Source: CAZTGZ01 sp044339595 (GTDB lineage Bacteria > Bacteroidota > Bacteroidia > NS11-12g > UBA9320). Taken from it: 7,663 nt of DNA. Below, one piece after another: positions 1 through 6,467 of the stretch. The stretch spans positions 1 to 7,663 of the forward strand of contig JBIIVF010000117.1 in the NCBI GenBank assembly GCA_044339595.1, in the 5' to 3' direction. How positions within the stretch are numbered: the stretch's first letter is position 1; the number at the start of each line of letters is the position of its first letter. The translations under genes were made by a program, and so were the position numbers. A model generated the notes under the pieces. That model was given only the letters and a program-made list of their open reading frames with translations. It ran no database searches and was not told where the DNA came from.

Positions 1-5
1 TGTTG

Positions 6-353
6 GTTGTTCGCAAAGAACGTAATCCGATGTATTGTTAGCAAATCACAACTATCTGTTATCTATCTTGTTTGCTTATGTGTTGTTCGCAAAGAACGTA
101 ATCCGAAGGATTGATAGCAAATCACAACGATTAAGATAACCAAATCAAATGACCGTGAGTTGTTCGCAAAGAACGTAATCCGAAGGATTGATAGCAAATC
201 ACAACTAAGTAAAGTCATCCATTCCCCATTGAAGGTTGTTCGCAAAGAACGTAATCCGAAGGATTGATAGCAAATCACAACTCAACCTTAAAACTTTTGA
301 AACTGCTTTGCGTTGTTCGCAAAGAACGTAATCCGTTGATAGCAAATCACAAC
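6..353 (-). CRISPR. CRISPR array, 5 repeats and 4 spacers, probably type II-C
   Basis: Repeats lie at 6-52, 82-128, 159-205, 235-281 and 312-353; spacers at 53-81, 129-158, 206-234 and 282-311 are 29-30 nt and unrelated to each other. The three inner repeats are identical and 47 nt long. Repeat 1 has three substitutions and repeat 5 lacks 5 nt (42 nt). The repeat has terminal inverted ends (GTTGT...ACAAC), a short GTTC/GAAC stem and a central hairpin AATCC-GAA-GGATT. Read on the minus strand it begins GTTGTGATTTGCT, which resembles the 46-48 nt repeats of Bacteroidetes Cas9 (type II-C) loci; this comparison is from memory, and the strand is inferred from it. No cas gene or anti-repeat is in the window. 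The array may continue to the left, since only 5 nt precede repeat 1. Confidence 0.93.
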
Positions 354-594
354 CTATCCAAGTTCCTGAGTTTTCTTTCGGTGTTGTCCAAATCTTGTTT
401 GGGCAAAGCCCAAAAAATAGAATTCGAAAGAGTAGCCATTTAGGTGGATGTTTTCACACATAAAGGAATAAAATTATTTGATCAGTCAATACTGAAAAGT
501 AACGCACAATGAAGAAAATCACTCAATGAAAGTGCCTGTCTGCTATTTGTAGAAAACGAAGCTTACGGATACGGCAAACGTCCTGTATTTTAAC
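354..594. other. Non-coding flank of the CRISPR array, possible leader
   Basis: About 240 bp between the last repeat and the terminator contain no ORF with protein-like features. If the array is transcribed on the minus strand, this AT-rich side would be its leader. The only structure I see is a perfect hairpin at 398-414. I find no exact TAnnTTTG promoter pointing into the array; the nearest thing is TATTTTTTG on the minus strand (411-419), one base too long. No tracrRNA-like anti-repeat is present. Confidence 0.45.
398..414. repeat. Perfect 7-bp hairpin beside the CRISPR array
   Basis: TTTGGGC (398-404) pairs perfectly with GCCCAAA (408-414) around an AAA loop, 45 bp from the last repeat. 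Neither strand has a T-run after the stem, so it is not a standard intrinsic terminator. It could be a leader structure or a weak stop for transcription. Confidence 0.6.
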
Positions 595-628
595 AAAAAA
601 ATCCCCCCGATTTCGGGAGGATTTTTTT
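595..628 (-). terminator. Rho-independent terminator after the DUF2911 gene
   Basis: Seven A (595-601) and seven T (622-628) flank a GC-rich stem: TCC pairs with GGA, then one C/A mismatch, then CCCG pairs with CGGG around a small loop. The hairpin starts 19 nt past the stop codon of the minus-strand DUF2911 gene. Because it has A- and T-runs on both sides it could work in both directions and would also insulate that gene from transcription coming from the left. Confidence 0.88.
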
Positions 629-646
629 AATATGTTCGTTTGTAAA

Positions 647-1522
647 TTACTTCTTTCCTTTAGGCGCCGGTTTCGCCGGAACCAACATCTTCCATTCTTC
701 AATGGATTTGTCATTCATCTTCACGTACTCATTGTTTTTGCTCTCCATGGCCAAAGCCTTGCTTCTTTCAGCAGCCACAATAGCATCGCTATAATTGCCC
801 ATTTTGGCAAGAATCAACGCTTTGGTGCGCACCATCCAGAATTTCTCATTGCCACCTTCCAAAGACTTATTCACCCATACCAATGCCTGAGCAAGGTCTT
901 TGTTGTTTTCGTAATAATACGAAGCAGCCTGATAATAAGTTGAGGCAGATACGCCTTTCATCTTTTCATCAATTTCGGTCATCACCTTTTTATCCACTTC
1001 CGTTTTTACCTGAAAACGAACTTGGGTGTTGTCCCAAAGCAATTCAACATAACCTTCATCTGATTTTAAATCGGTTACATTGATGGTAAAGGTTTCAATT
1101 TTGGCCGGATAAGCCATCGGTTTAACGGTAAATCTGGCCTGATCTTCAGCCGTGGTATATTTATCTCCACCGGTTCCTGAATAGGTGGTATTTTTATGGA
1201 TGATGATGGTCCACTCATCTTTGTTTGGAATGGTGTACAAAGCATATTCACCGGCAGGAACATCTTTGCCTTCGATTTTTACATCATCAGAAAATTTAAT
1301 CTTGGTAGAGGCGTTGGCTCCGGTTCTCCACATTTCACCATAAGGCACTACATCGCCAAAAATGACTCTGTCTTTGGCACTCGGACGGCTGTAGCTGATG
1401 GTAACGTCTGTCAGACCGATGGTTTGGGTTACTTTACCCATGGGAGAAGGTCTTGGGATATTGATTTGAGCACTTAACAATACGGGTGCGATCAATAAAA
1501 ATGATAAAAGCATTCTTTTCAT
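647..1522 (-). CDS. DUF2911 domain exported protein with TPR-like C-terminus
   Basis: A 291-residue protein with an ATG start and a signal peptide (residues 1-19, ending LLSAQ), so it is probably periplasmic or membrane-associated. Residues about 25-175 match the DUF2911 family by recognisable signatures: SPMGKVTQTIGLTDVTISYS, then RVIFGDVVPYGEMWRTGAN and PAGEYALYTIPNKDEWTIII. DUF2911 is widespread in Bacteroidetes and has no established biochemical role. Residues about 195-265 are alpha-helical with A/Y/L spacing like one or two TPR repeats (AQALVWVNKSLEGG; YSDAIVAAERSKALA), which would suit protein-protein contacts. The C-terminus is a short Pro/Lys tail. It is 61 nt downstream of the HMA gene and probably has its own promoter (near 1543-1550); it ends just before a strong terminator. 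The family call is confident, the function unknown. Confidence 0.93.
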   Translation of the reverse strand: MKRMLLSFLLIAPVLLSAQINIPRPSPMGKVTQTIGLTDVTISYSRPSAKDRVIFGDVVPYGEMWRTGANASTKIKFSDDVKIEGKDVPAGEYALYTIPNKDEWTIIIHKNTTYSGTGGDKYTTAEDQARFTVKPMAYPAKIETFTINVTDLKSDEGYVELLWDNTQVRFQVKTEVDKKVMTEIDEKMKGVSASTYYQAASYYYENNKDLAQALVWVNKSLEGGNEKFWMVRTKALILAKMGNYSDAIVAAERSKALAMESKNNEYVKMNDKSIEEWKMLVPAKPAPKGKK

Positions 1523-1542
1523 ATGTTGTTAGATTTAAGTTG

Positions 1543-1550
1543 CGAAAATA
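1543..1550 (-). promoter_or_regulatory. Possible -7 element for the DUF2911 gene
   Basis: The minus strand reads TATTTTCG, one base off the Bacteroidetes -7 consensus TAnnTTTG, 20 nt before the ATG at 1522. I see no clear -33 TTG, so this is weak. The gene might instead be read through from the HMA gene upstream. Confidence 0.35.
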
Positions 1551-1583
1551 CGAATTATTGTAGGTACATGTGTTTGGGAAGGA

Positions 1584-1925
1584 TCACTCTTTCGAATCAC
1601 GGTAATTACAACAGCCATGAAGCTTTTCGTAATCCTGATCATCCGCTTTGGATATGCGGGTGTCGTGCCCCACTTTATTCAACAATAGACTGATCTGATT
1701 CAGACTGATTTTTTCGGGCTTATAACTCACCGTGAGCAAATCGGTCTTCACATCCCACGCTGCAAAGGCAATCCCTTTTACATCGAGGGCTTGTTCAATG
1801 CGATCTTTACACATACCGCAATTTCCATACACGGTGAGCGTGTCGGTCTTTACTTTTTGAGCTTTGGAGGGCAATGAGAGAAAGAGCACGCAGAATATTA
1901 GAGCAATTTTTAACATATTATTCAT
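1584..1925 (-). CDS. Exported heavy-metal-associated (HMA) domain protein
   Basis: A 113-residue protein from the ATG at 1925. It has a signal peptide (residues 1-23, hydrophobic core LIFCVLFLSL, ending KAQ), so the mature protein is probably periplasmic. Residues about 27-90 form an HMA fold with the metal-binding loop GNCGMC (C36, C39) followed by DRIEQAL, as in MerP/CopZ-like chaperones. A C-terminal extension carries GHDT and then a CC doublet (C105-C106), an arrangement I recall from Bacteroidetes relatives. The ATG overlaps the end of the TonB-receptor gene by 8 nt (ATGAATAA, 1925-1918); a second ATG at 1916 is also possible. The frame stays open further upstream, but only with a TTG inside the receptor gene, which I reject. 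Copper is the likeliest metal from the family, but the sequence does not show which. Confidence 0.9.
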   Translation of the reverse strand: MNNMLKIALIFCVLFLSLPSKAQKVKTDTLTVYGNCGMCKDRIEQALDVKGIAFAAWDVKTDLLTVSYKPEKISLNQISLLLNKVGHDTRISKADDQDYEKLHGCCNYRDSKE

Positions 1926-4254
1926 TTTTTTTGGATTCACATTCGGGAAGGTCTTTTTCAATATTCCAACGGAAGCCGGCATAAACCATGCCACCAAACA
2001 CGGGTCCCCAGATCATGGTGGTGTCAAAATAGGGATTAAATGGGTTTTCAGCAGAAACAATGGGGTTGTTTTGCCTGTAATTGGTCACGTTTTCACCCCC
2101 TACATAAACACTGAAATTCTTTTTTAGCTCCTTGGCCACCTGCGCATTGATCAAAATAAATGATTTAGAATAGGACGGCTGTTGGTACGATTCAGGACTT
2201 CCGTTGGTCAAGGGCATCCGACTGCGGTCATACCATTGCGCTGTGAGGTCGAAATTCCATTTTGATCGGGTGGTGTACGCCAGGTTGATAAAAGCCCGGT
2301 GGGGCGATAAAAGCGCCTTCTCAAGCAAACCACTGCGTTGCTCTGTTCTTACATCAAACCATCGGTAGGCGAGACGAACGTCAAATCTTGTTATAGGCTC
2401 CGTTTCAAGCATGGTCTGAAAACTGTTGGCAAAAGATCGGCCGGACAGATTGTAAAACATCACTGAAGTGCTGCTGAAATCATAATCTGCAATCACCTGA
2501 TTCACGAAATCGGTTCTGAAGTAATCGAGATGAAAGGTGGTTGGACGATGCACCACTTTAAATTCGTGACTAAGGCTCAAGCCATAATTCCAGCTCACCT
2601 CCGGATTTAAACCATAGGCACCTTCAAGATTGGATGGAATGATTTGCACCATCCTTCCGCTTCCGAAAAGTTTTTGGTTTTCAGCAAAAATCGCAGCGGT
2701 TCTTTGCCCCCTTCCACCTGAAAATCGGAGGACGGTGTAATCATGGTTGAACATATATCGTCCATGAATTCTGGGGGTGAAAAACCATCCGTATATGTTG
2801 TTATAATCAGCCCGTATGCCGGTAACCAAAGTAAAATCATCCTCCGGGATATAAGAATATTCTACAAAAGCGCCCTGTACCCATTCATTTCGCAGGGATG
2901 TGTATTTTTCATTGAAACGATTTACTTTTTCCTCAAACCGATCATATTGAAAACTCAGACCGGTGGTGTATTTATGTTCGGTGGTTCCCAGGATAGATGC
3001 GAAGAGCAAATTGGCATATCCGCTGTACTGTGCGCCGCTGTATTGCGTGCTGGCTCTGTAAATCATCGGATCACTTTGGTAACTGAAGGTTTGATTTGAA
3101 TTGCCATAATCTGAATTCAACTCGTGCCATTTGAACGATACTTGCGTTCCGAAACTTTGATAAGGCTTGTCTTTGAAGACATATCCGTTTTTGGTCCAGA
3201 TTTCTGCGCTTTTATTCAGGATGTCTAAACCATATGCATTGGGCGATTTACGGTTATCCAAAAAGGTGTTTTGACCCCCAAAACGTTGATCGTACAGCAA
3301 TTGAAATCCGGCCATGCCTTCCCATCCTGTGTTATTGAAATATTTCCAGCGATTCAAAAGGTTTAATTGTTGTCCGGTAGGATTGTCGGCAAATCCATCC
3401 TCATTCATATCGGTGTAAATAGGTCTGGCACTGGCATGTACCATCAATCCGGTATAGAGATTCTCTTTTATCTTAAAATTTCGCCCTGCGTTGATTTCGG
3501 TTCGTGCAGCTTGATTGACATATCCATCCAGAAAAAACTTTTCTTTTTCTTCAGGCTTTTTGAGCTCTATGTTGATTTGTCCCGCCATGCTTTCAAATCC
3601 GTTAATGACAGACCCAACGCCTTTGGTAAGCTGGATGCTTTGAACCCAGGTGCCGGGAATAAAATTCATACCATAAGGCGATGACATGCCCCGAATGCCC
3701 GGCATCATCTCACGGGTGAATTGGGTATAAATGCCATCTAATCCGAGCATTCTGATTTGACGAGTGCCGGTCAATGCATCGGTAAAGGAAACATCTATGG
3801 AAGGGGTGGTCTCAAAGCTTTCTGACAAATTACAACAGGCAGCTTTTTGCAATTCTTGTCGTCCAAGCTCGACCGTCAATTTTGGACTCATTTTGCTGAT
3901 TTCGGCAGATTTTTTTCTTTTCCGAATCACGGTTTCGCCCAGTTCAATGCCCTTTTTTAGGACGATATACTGAAAAACATCCGGGTCCTTGATATGCAGC
4001 GTATCCGATTTGTATCCGGCGTAGCTGATGATTAAATATGGGGTGGCCGAAACCGTTTCAATTTTGAAACCGCCCGTTTCATCTGTGAGCGTCCCGGTTT
4101 GTGTTCCTAACCATTTTACTTGAGCATAAGGAAGCCCTTTATTGCCCGTTTTCGGATCGGTTTCTACTACCGTTCCCCTGACTGTTTTTTGTCCGTATCC
4201 AAGAATGGTTGCGGTCATCAAGACCCCCATCCATAAGATTTTGTGCATCATCAT
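1918..4254 (-). CDS. TonB-dependent outer-membrane receptor, probable metal uptake
   Basis: A 778-residue protein counted from the ATG at 4254, the first of three consecutive ATGs. The signal peptide is residues 1-21 (ending LGYG). A CarboxypepD_reg-like domain follows (about 22-95: VRGTVVETDP, LTDETGGFKI), then a possible TonB box (LGETVI, near 105-110), a plug (about 125-235) and a 22-strand-type barrel to the C-terminus. The plug contains AACCNLSESFETTPSIDVSF and later MLGLDGIYTQ and SPYGMNFIPGTWVQSIQLTK, signatures of a Bacteroidetes receptor subfamily often found near HMA proteins. The CC doublet (140-141) lies just before the plug core. After the last likely strand (VYAGFRWNI) there is a 13-residue tail ending ECESKKNE, unusual because barrels often end on an aromatic residue. 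Metal, probably copper, is inferred from its neighbours: the cysteine-rich gene upstream and the overlapping HMA gene downstream. Confidence 0.93.
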   Translation of the reverse strand: MMMHKILWMGVLMTATILGYGQKTVRGTVVETDPKTGNKGLPYAQVKWLGTQTGTLTDETGGFKIETVSATPYLIISYAGYKSDTLHIKDPDVFQYIVLKKGIELGETVIRKRKKSAEISKMSPKLTVELGRQELQKAACCNLSESFETTPSIDVSFTDALTGTRQIRMLGLDGIYTQFTREMMPGIRGMSSPYGMNFIPGTWVQSIQLTKGVGSVINGFESMAGQINIELKKPEEKEKFFLDGYVNQAARTEINAGRNFKIKENLYTGLMVHASARPIYTDMNEDGFADNPTGQQLNLLNRWKYFNNTGWEGMAGFQLLYDQRFGGQNTFLDNRKSPNAYGLDILNKSAEIWTKNGYVFKDKPYQSFGTQVSFKWHELNSDYGNSNQTFSYQSDPMIYRASTQYSGAQYSGYANLLFASILGTTEHKYTTGLSFQYDRFEEKVNRFNEKYTSLRNEWVQGAFVEYSYIPEDDFTLVTGIRADYNNIYGWFFTPRIHGRYMFNHDYTVLRFSGGRGQRTAAIFAENQKLFGSGRMVQIIPSNLEGAYGLNPEVSWNYGLSLSHEFKVVHRPTTFHLDYFRTDFVNQVIADYDFSSTSVMFYNLSGRSFANSFQTMLETEPITRFDVRLAYRWFDVRTEQRSGLLEKALLSPHRAFINLAYTTRSKWNFDLTAQWYDRSRMPLTNGSPESYQQPSYSKSFILINAQVAKELKKNFSVYVGGENVTNYRQNNPIVSAENPFNPYFDTTMIWGPVFGGMVYAGFRWNIEKDLPECESKKNE

Positions 4255-4313
4255 TGATTGAATTTGAAGTGAAAAATAAAAATTAGAAAGAAAGAAGAGA
4301 AAGAAAGATTCAA

Positions 4314-4718
4314 TCAAATAAGGAAGCAGCCATAGACGGTTTGTCGTTTATGCTGTTCTTTTTCAGCCTTATCGGCGGAGGGATAAAATTGAATATTATG
4401 GGCCAATGAATTTGAAAATTCAGGCAAGTTGCAGGTCAGTTGACTTTCAACCGCTTTGGGTTGCAAAACACTCAAAATACCCGGCGTGGTTACATTCACC
4501 TGCAGGGCACTGATTTCAACCAGTTTATTGTCGCAACAACCCACCGGAACTTCGTTGCAACAGGGGTCTTCGTCTACAGCACAGCAATCATCGGTTGATT
4601 CTGCATGAAATAGTTCAATGGAAATTAATCGGTCACCGCATAGATGTCTTGAACCGATGATTCCTGAAGTAGAAACCAGCAGCAGCAAAGACAAAATTAT
4701 GTGCAGTGACTTTCGCAA
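4314..4718 (-). CDS. HYC_CC_PP-like cysteine-rich exported small protein (TTG start)
   Basis: A 134-residue protein with a signal peptide or N-terminal anchor (RKSLHIILSLLLLVSTSG). It resembles the HYC_CC_PP family of Bacteroidetes: an H-x-C motif (H25-L-C27, Leu replacing the usual Tyr) followed by cysteine doublets. Three doublets occur at 45-46, 53-54 and 61-62, exactly eight residues apart; C96 and C131 bring the total to nine cysteines. I see no PP motif near the C-terminus, which ends GCFLI. The start is TTG at 4718: the frame has a stop at 4742-4740, there is no ATG upstream within it, and no other methionine codon occurs in the protein. It ends 59 nt before the receptor ATG and probably shares its transcript. 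The molecular role of the family is unknown; the CC pairs and the receptor/HMA neighbours suggest binding of a thiophilic metal. Confidence 0.8.
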   Translation of the reverse strand: MRKSLHIILSLLLLVSTSGIIGSRHLCGDRLISIELFHAESTDDCCAVDEDPCCNEVPVGCCDNKLVEISALQVNVTTPGILSVLQPKAVESQLTCNLPEFSNSLAHNIQFYPSADKAEKEQHKRQTVYGCFLI

Positions 4719-4725
4719 AACGTTA

Positions 4726-4733
4726 CAAAAATA
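4726..4733 (-). promoter_or_regulatory. Bacteroidetes -7 promoter element for the metal cassette
   Basis: The minus strand reads TATTTTTG, an exact match to TAnnTTTG. It lies only 7 nt before the TTG start at 4718, so the transcript would begin at or within a few bases of the start codon. No clear -33 TTG is visible. A 12-bp palindrome lies directly upstream (4740-4751). Confidence 0.5.
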
Positions 4734-4739
4734 ACGAAT

Positions 4740-4751
4740 TTATTCGAATAA
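4740..4751. promoter_or_regulatory. 12-bp palindrome TTATTCGAATAA, possible operator
   Basis: A perfect palindrome sits 6 bp upstream of the TATTTTTG element, in the stretch between the expected -33 and -7 boxes. A repressor bound there would block the promoter of the metal cassette. It is AT-rich and short, so chance is possible, and no regulator gene is in the window. Confidence 0.3.
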
Positions 4752-4837
4752 TGTTTTAATTACTCTTGTTACCCCCTCAATCGTCTCTCGCCCATTAATT
4801 CCATCAAATAATCAAAAGTTATTTGGCAAGGACGTTG

Positions 4838-4884
4838 AGGATTCGCCCTTCTCTAATCTTGCGAATCCTTTAATCTTGAGAATC
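4838..4884. repeat. Degenerate 17-bp direct repeats plus a 9-bp inverted repeat
   Basis: TAATCTTGCGAATC (4854-4867) and TAATCTTGAGAATC (4871-4884) are direct repeats with one mismatch and a 17-bp period. GCGAATCCT (4861-4869) is also the inverted partner of AGGATTCGC (4838-4846) across a 14-nt gap. The patch starts 17 nt after the DUF3078 stop codon. It resembles the AGGATT-type reiterated intergenic sequences I recall from Bacteroidetes genomes, but I cannot confirm copies elsewhere. The stem could help end transcription of the upstream operon, though no T-run follows it on the minus strand. Confidence 0.55.
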
Positions 4885-4901
4885 GTGGTTCAGACAATTG
4901 A

Positions 4902-5905
4902 TCAGAACTTATACGACAACCCCGCACCAAAAACCCGTTTAAACTGCAACCTCGGACCTTTCACCCCGGGTTTGTTTTCAGGATCGTATTCGATGTCAAT
5001 ATCGTTGTCATAAATCATGTGGGTGATGATGCTCGCACCCATGTACTTGCCCAATTTGATGCTGATATTATTTTCCCAGTTCACATCCATGTTTTTACGG
5101 TTGGGTTCGTTCAGATCGGTAAAGTTGTTAAAGAGATCGAGTTTCGATTTGATGTGAACGTTTTTGTGTACGTTTTTTTGAAAAATTCCGGTAAACAAAG
5201 CACCAAACTCAGCCCTGAAACGATTGTTGGGCGATGTAGCCGGTATATATAAATTGGCAGCGGCAATGCTGTCGTCCATCACAAAAGTGTATTTACCCGT
5301 GGCAGGAGAGATGTACAACGACAAATAATCGGTTGGCTTGTAATCAATCCCCAGAGATGCCAGCAAAAAAGCCGGAGCCATAAAACGGGAAATCACAGGA
5401 CGTTTTTCATCCGGATTGTTAAAATCATAACCGGGTTGAAATTGGGTCTTATAGTTGACCAAAAAAGCCCAGTTGGCATGTTCGGTGGCCCGATGACCAA
5501 CCTTGCTGAATAGGTCTATTTTGTCTTCATTTTTCCTGAATTCCTGTCCTTTGTTCTTCAACAAACCGTAGGTGATGTCGAGGTTATTGTCCCAACTCAA
5601 TTTGTCTTTTTTATAATTGGCAAAGGCATTTCCTAAAAAGGTAGCAGAAATGGCATCTTGCCCCCCGGCGGCCCAGTTGCTAAAGCCTACCTGATTGAAG
5701 TTCAATGCACCAAAACCACCGGTTTTCCATGCAGGATCGGGGTCAGCTTTTCAATGGATTTTTTTAGGGTCTCCACTGAAGTTTGTGCAGCTTTCAATTG
5801 CGCTTCCGCCGCTTCCAATTCTTTCTTTTTAAGTTCAAGCTCCGTTTGTGCCATAACAGACCCAAGTAACATGAAGGTACATGCCATCGAAATAATTCTT
5901 TTCAT
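4902..5905 (-). pseudogene. DUF3078 exported beta-rich protein, split by a -1 frameshift
   Basis: The first part starts at ATG 5905 and has a signal peptide (MKRIISMACTFMLLGSVMAQ), then a Glu/Lys/Ala coiled coil (residues about 21-54). It then runs into LTPILHGKP and stops at 5704-5702. The second part, open to the stop at 4902, reads DPAWKTGGFGALNFNQVGFS and continues with NWAAGGQDAISATF and alternating beta strands to a C-terminal FGAGLSYKF, as in DUF3078 proteins, which probably sit in the outer membrane. One extra base in the C run at 5739-5742 joins LTP to DPAW and gives exactly 334 codons plus stop. The simplest reading is a single C lost from a C5 run, by mutation or as a sequencing error. 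Both halves otherwise look well preserved, so decay, if real, is recent. The gene is 24 nt downstream of the biotin carrier gene and is likely in its operon. Confidence 0.88.
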
Positions 5906-5929
5906 GGGTATTGGATTTTTCAAAAAAAA

Positions 5930-6454
5930 TTAGACAAAATGAATCAAGACCTGGTTTTTCTCGGTCTTATCACCACTTTGAACCACTACTTTGTCGATGA
6001 TGCCATCGGTGGGTGATTTGATGAGGTTTTCCATCTTCATGGCTTCTAACACCAGCATGGGGTCGTCTTTTTTTACTTCCTGACCGGCTTCTACCATTAC
6101 TTTAATCACCATTCCGGGCATTGGCGACTTTAGTTCTTTCACCTTTAAATTGCCGGCCGTCATGCCCATGTTTTCTAGTACTTTTTCAAGACTGTCTTTG
6201 ATGTGCGTGGTCATGCGCACCCCATTCACATACAGCACCGTTTCGAGGGACGTGCTCTCTTCGACACTGATTTCTAACACCCAACATTGATGGTCTTTGA
6301 TCAAATGGTACGTGTGATCATTGATCGGAATGAGGTCGATATTGCGTTCTTCGCCATTGAGCAACAAGTTTCCGGCTCCCTGATCGATGATTTCGAACTT
6401 TTTTGAATGGTTTACCACTATTTCCATGCTGCGAAATTCACCATATTTTGGCAT
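5930..6454 (-). CDS. Biotin carboxyl carrier protein (biotin/lipoyl domain)
   Basis: A 174-residue protein ending in a biotinyl domain (about 107-174): KSPMPGMVIKV, then the biotinylation motif EAMKMEN with the acceptor lysine at K140, 34 residues before the C-terminus as usual. The first 90 residues are a less conserved beta-rich region. Proteins of this size and shape serve as carrier subunits of acyl-CoA carboxylases (acetyl-, propionyl- or similar) or biotin-dependent decarboxylases, moving CO2 between the biotin carboxylase and the carboxyltransferase in the cytoplasm. Neither partner is encoded here, so the specific complex cannot be named. The start is ATG 6454; an in-frame ATG at 6427 (MEIVVNH) is an alternative that would remove nine residues. 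It lies 13 nt after the nitroreductase gene and 24 nt before the DUF3078 gene, which suggests one operon. Confidence 0.92.
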   Translation of the reverse strand: MPKYGEFRSMEIVVNHSKKFEIIDQGAGNLLLNGEERNIDLIPINDHTYHLIKDHQCWVLEISVEESTSLETVLYVNGVRMTTHIKDSLEKVLENMGMTAGNLKVKELKSPMPGMVIKVMVEAGQEVKKDDPMLVLEAMKMENLIKSPTDGIIDKVVVQSGDKTEKNQVLIHFV

Positions 6455-6467
6455 TTAGCCCTGCTTT

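Noticed and set aside
63..278. A 71-codon minus-strand ORF with repeating peptide QSFGLRSLRTT
   Set aside because: It is simply the translation of the CRISPR repeats and spacers; the repeated peptide follows the repeat units.
354..594. tracrRNA anti-repeat near the CRISPR array
   Set aside because: I searched both strands by eye for a partial complement to the repeat ends and found none here or elsewhere in the window outside the array.
523..714. A 63-codon minus-strand ORF overlapping the terminator
   Set aside because: It runs through the terminator hairpin and the end of the DUF2911 gene, and its composition is not protein-like.
1926..1997. Longer N-terminus for the HMA protein starting upstream
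   Set aside because: The upstream start codon is TTG inside the receptor gene and would bury the signal peptide behind 24 extra residues.
4255..4317. Longer N-terminus for the TonB receptor
   Set aside because: That start is TTG overlapping the previous gene, while three ATGs directly precede a good signal peptide at 4254.
5702..5905. Programmed -1 ribosomal frameshift in the DUF3078 gene
   Set aside because: The overlap holds no classic X XXY YYZ slippery heptamer and no obvious stimulatory structure; a lost C in a C run explains it more simply.
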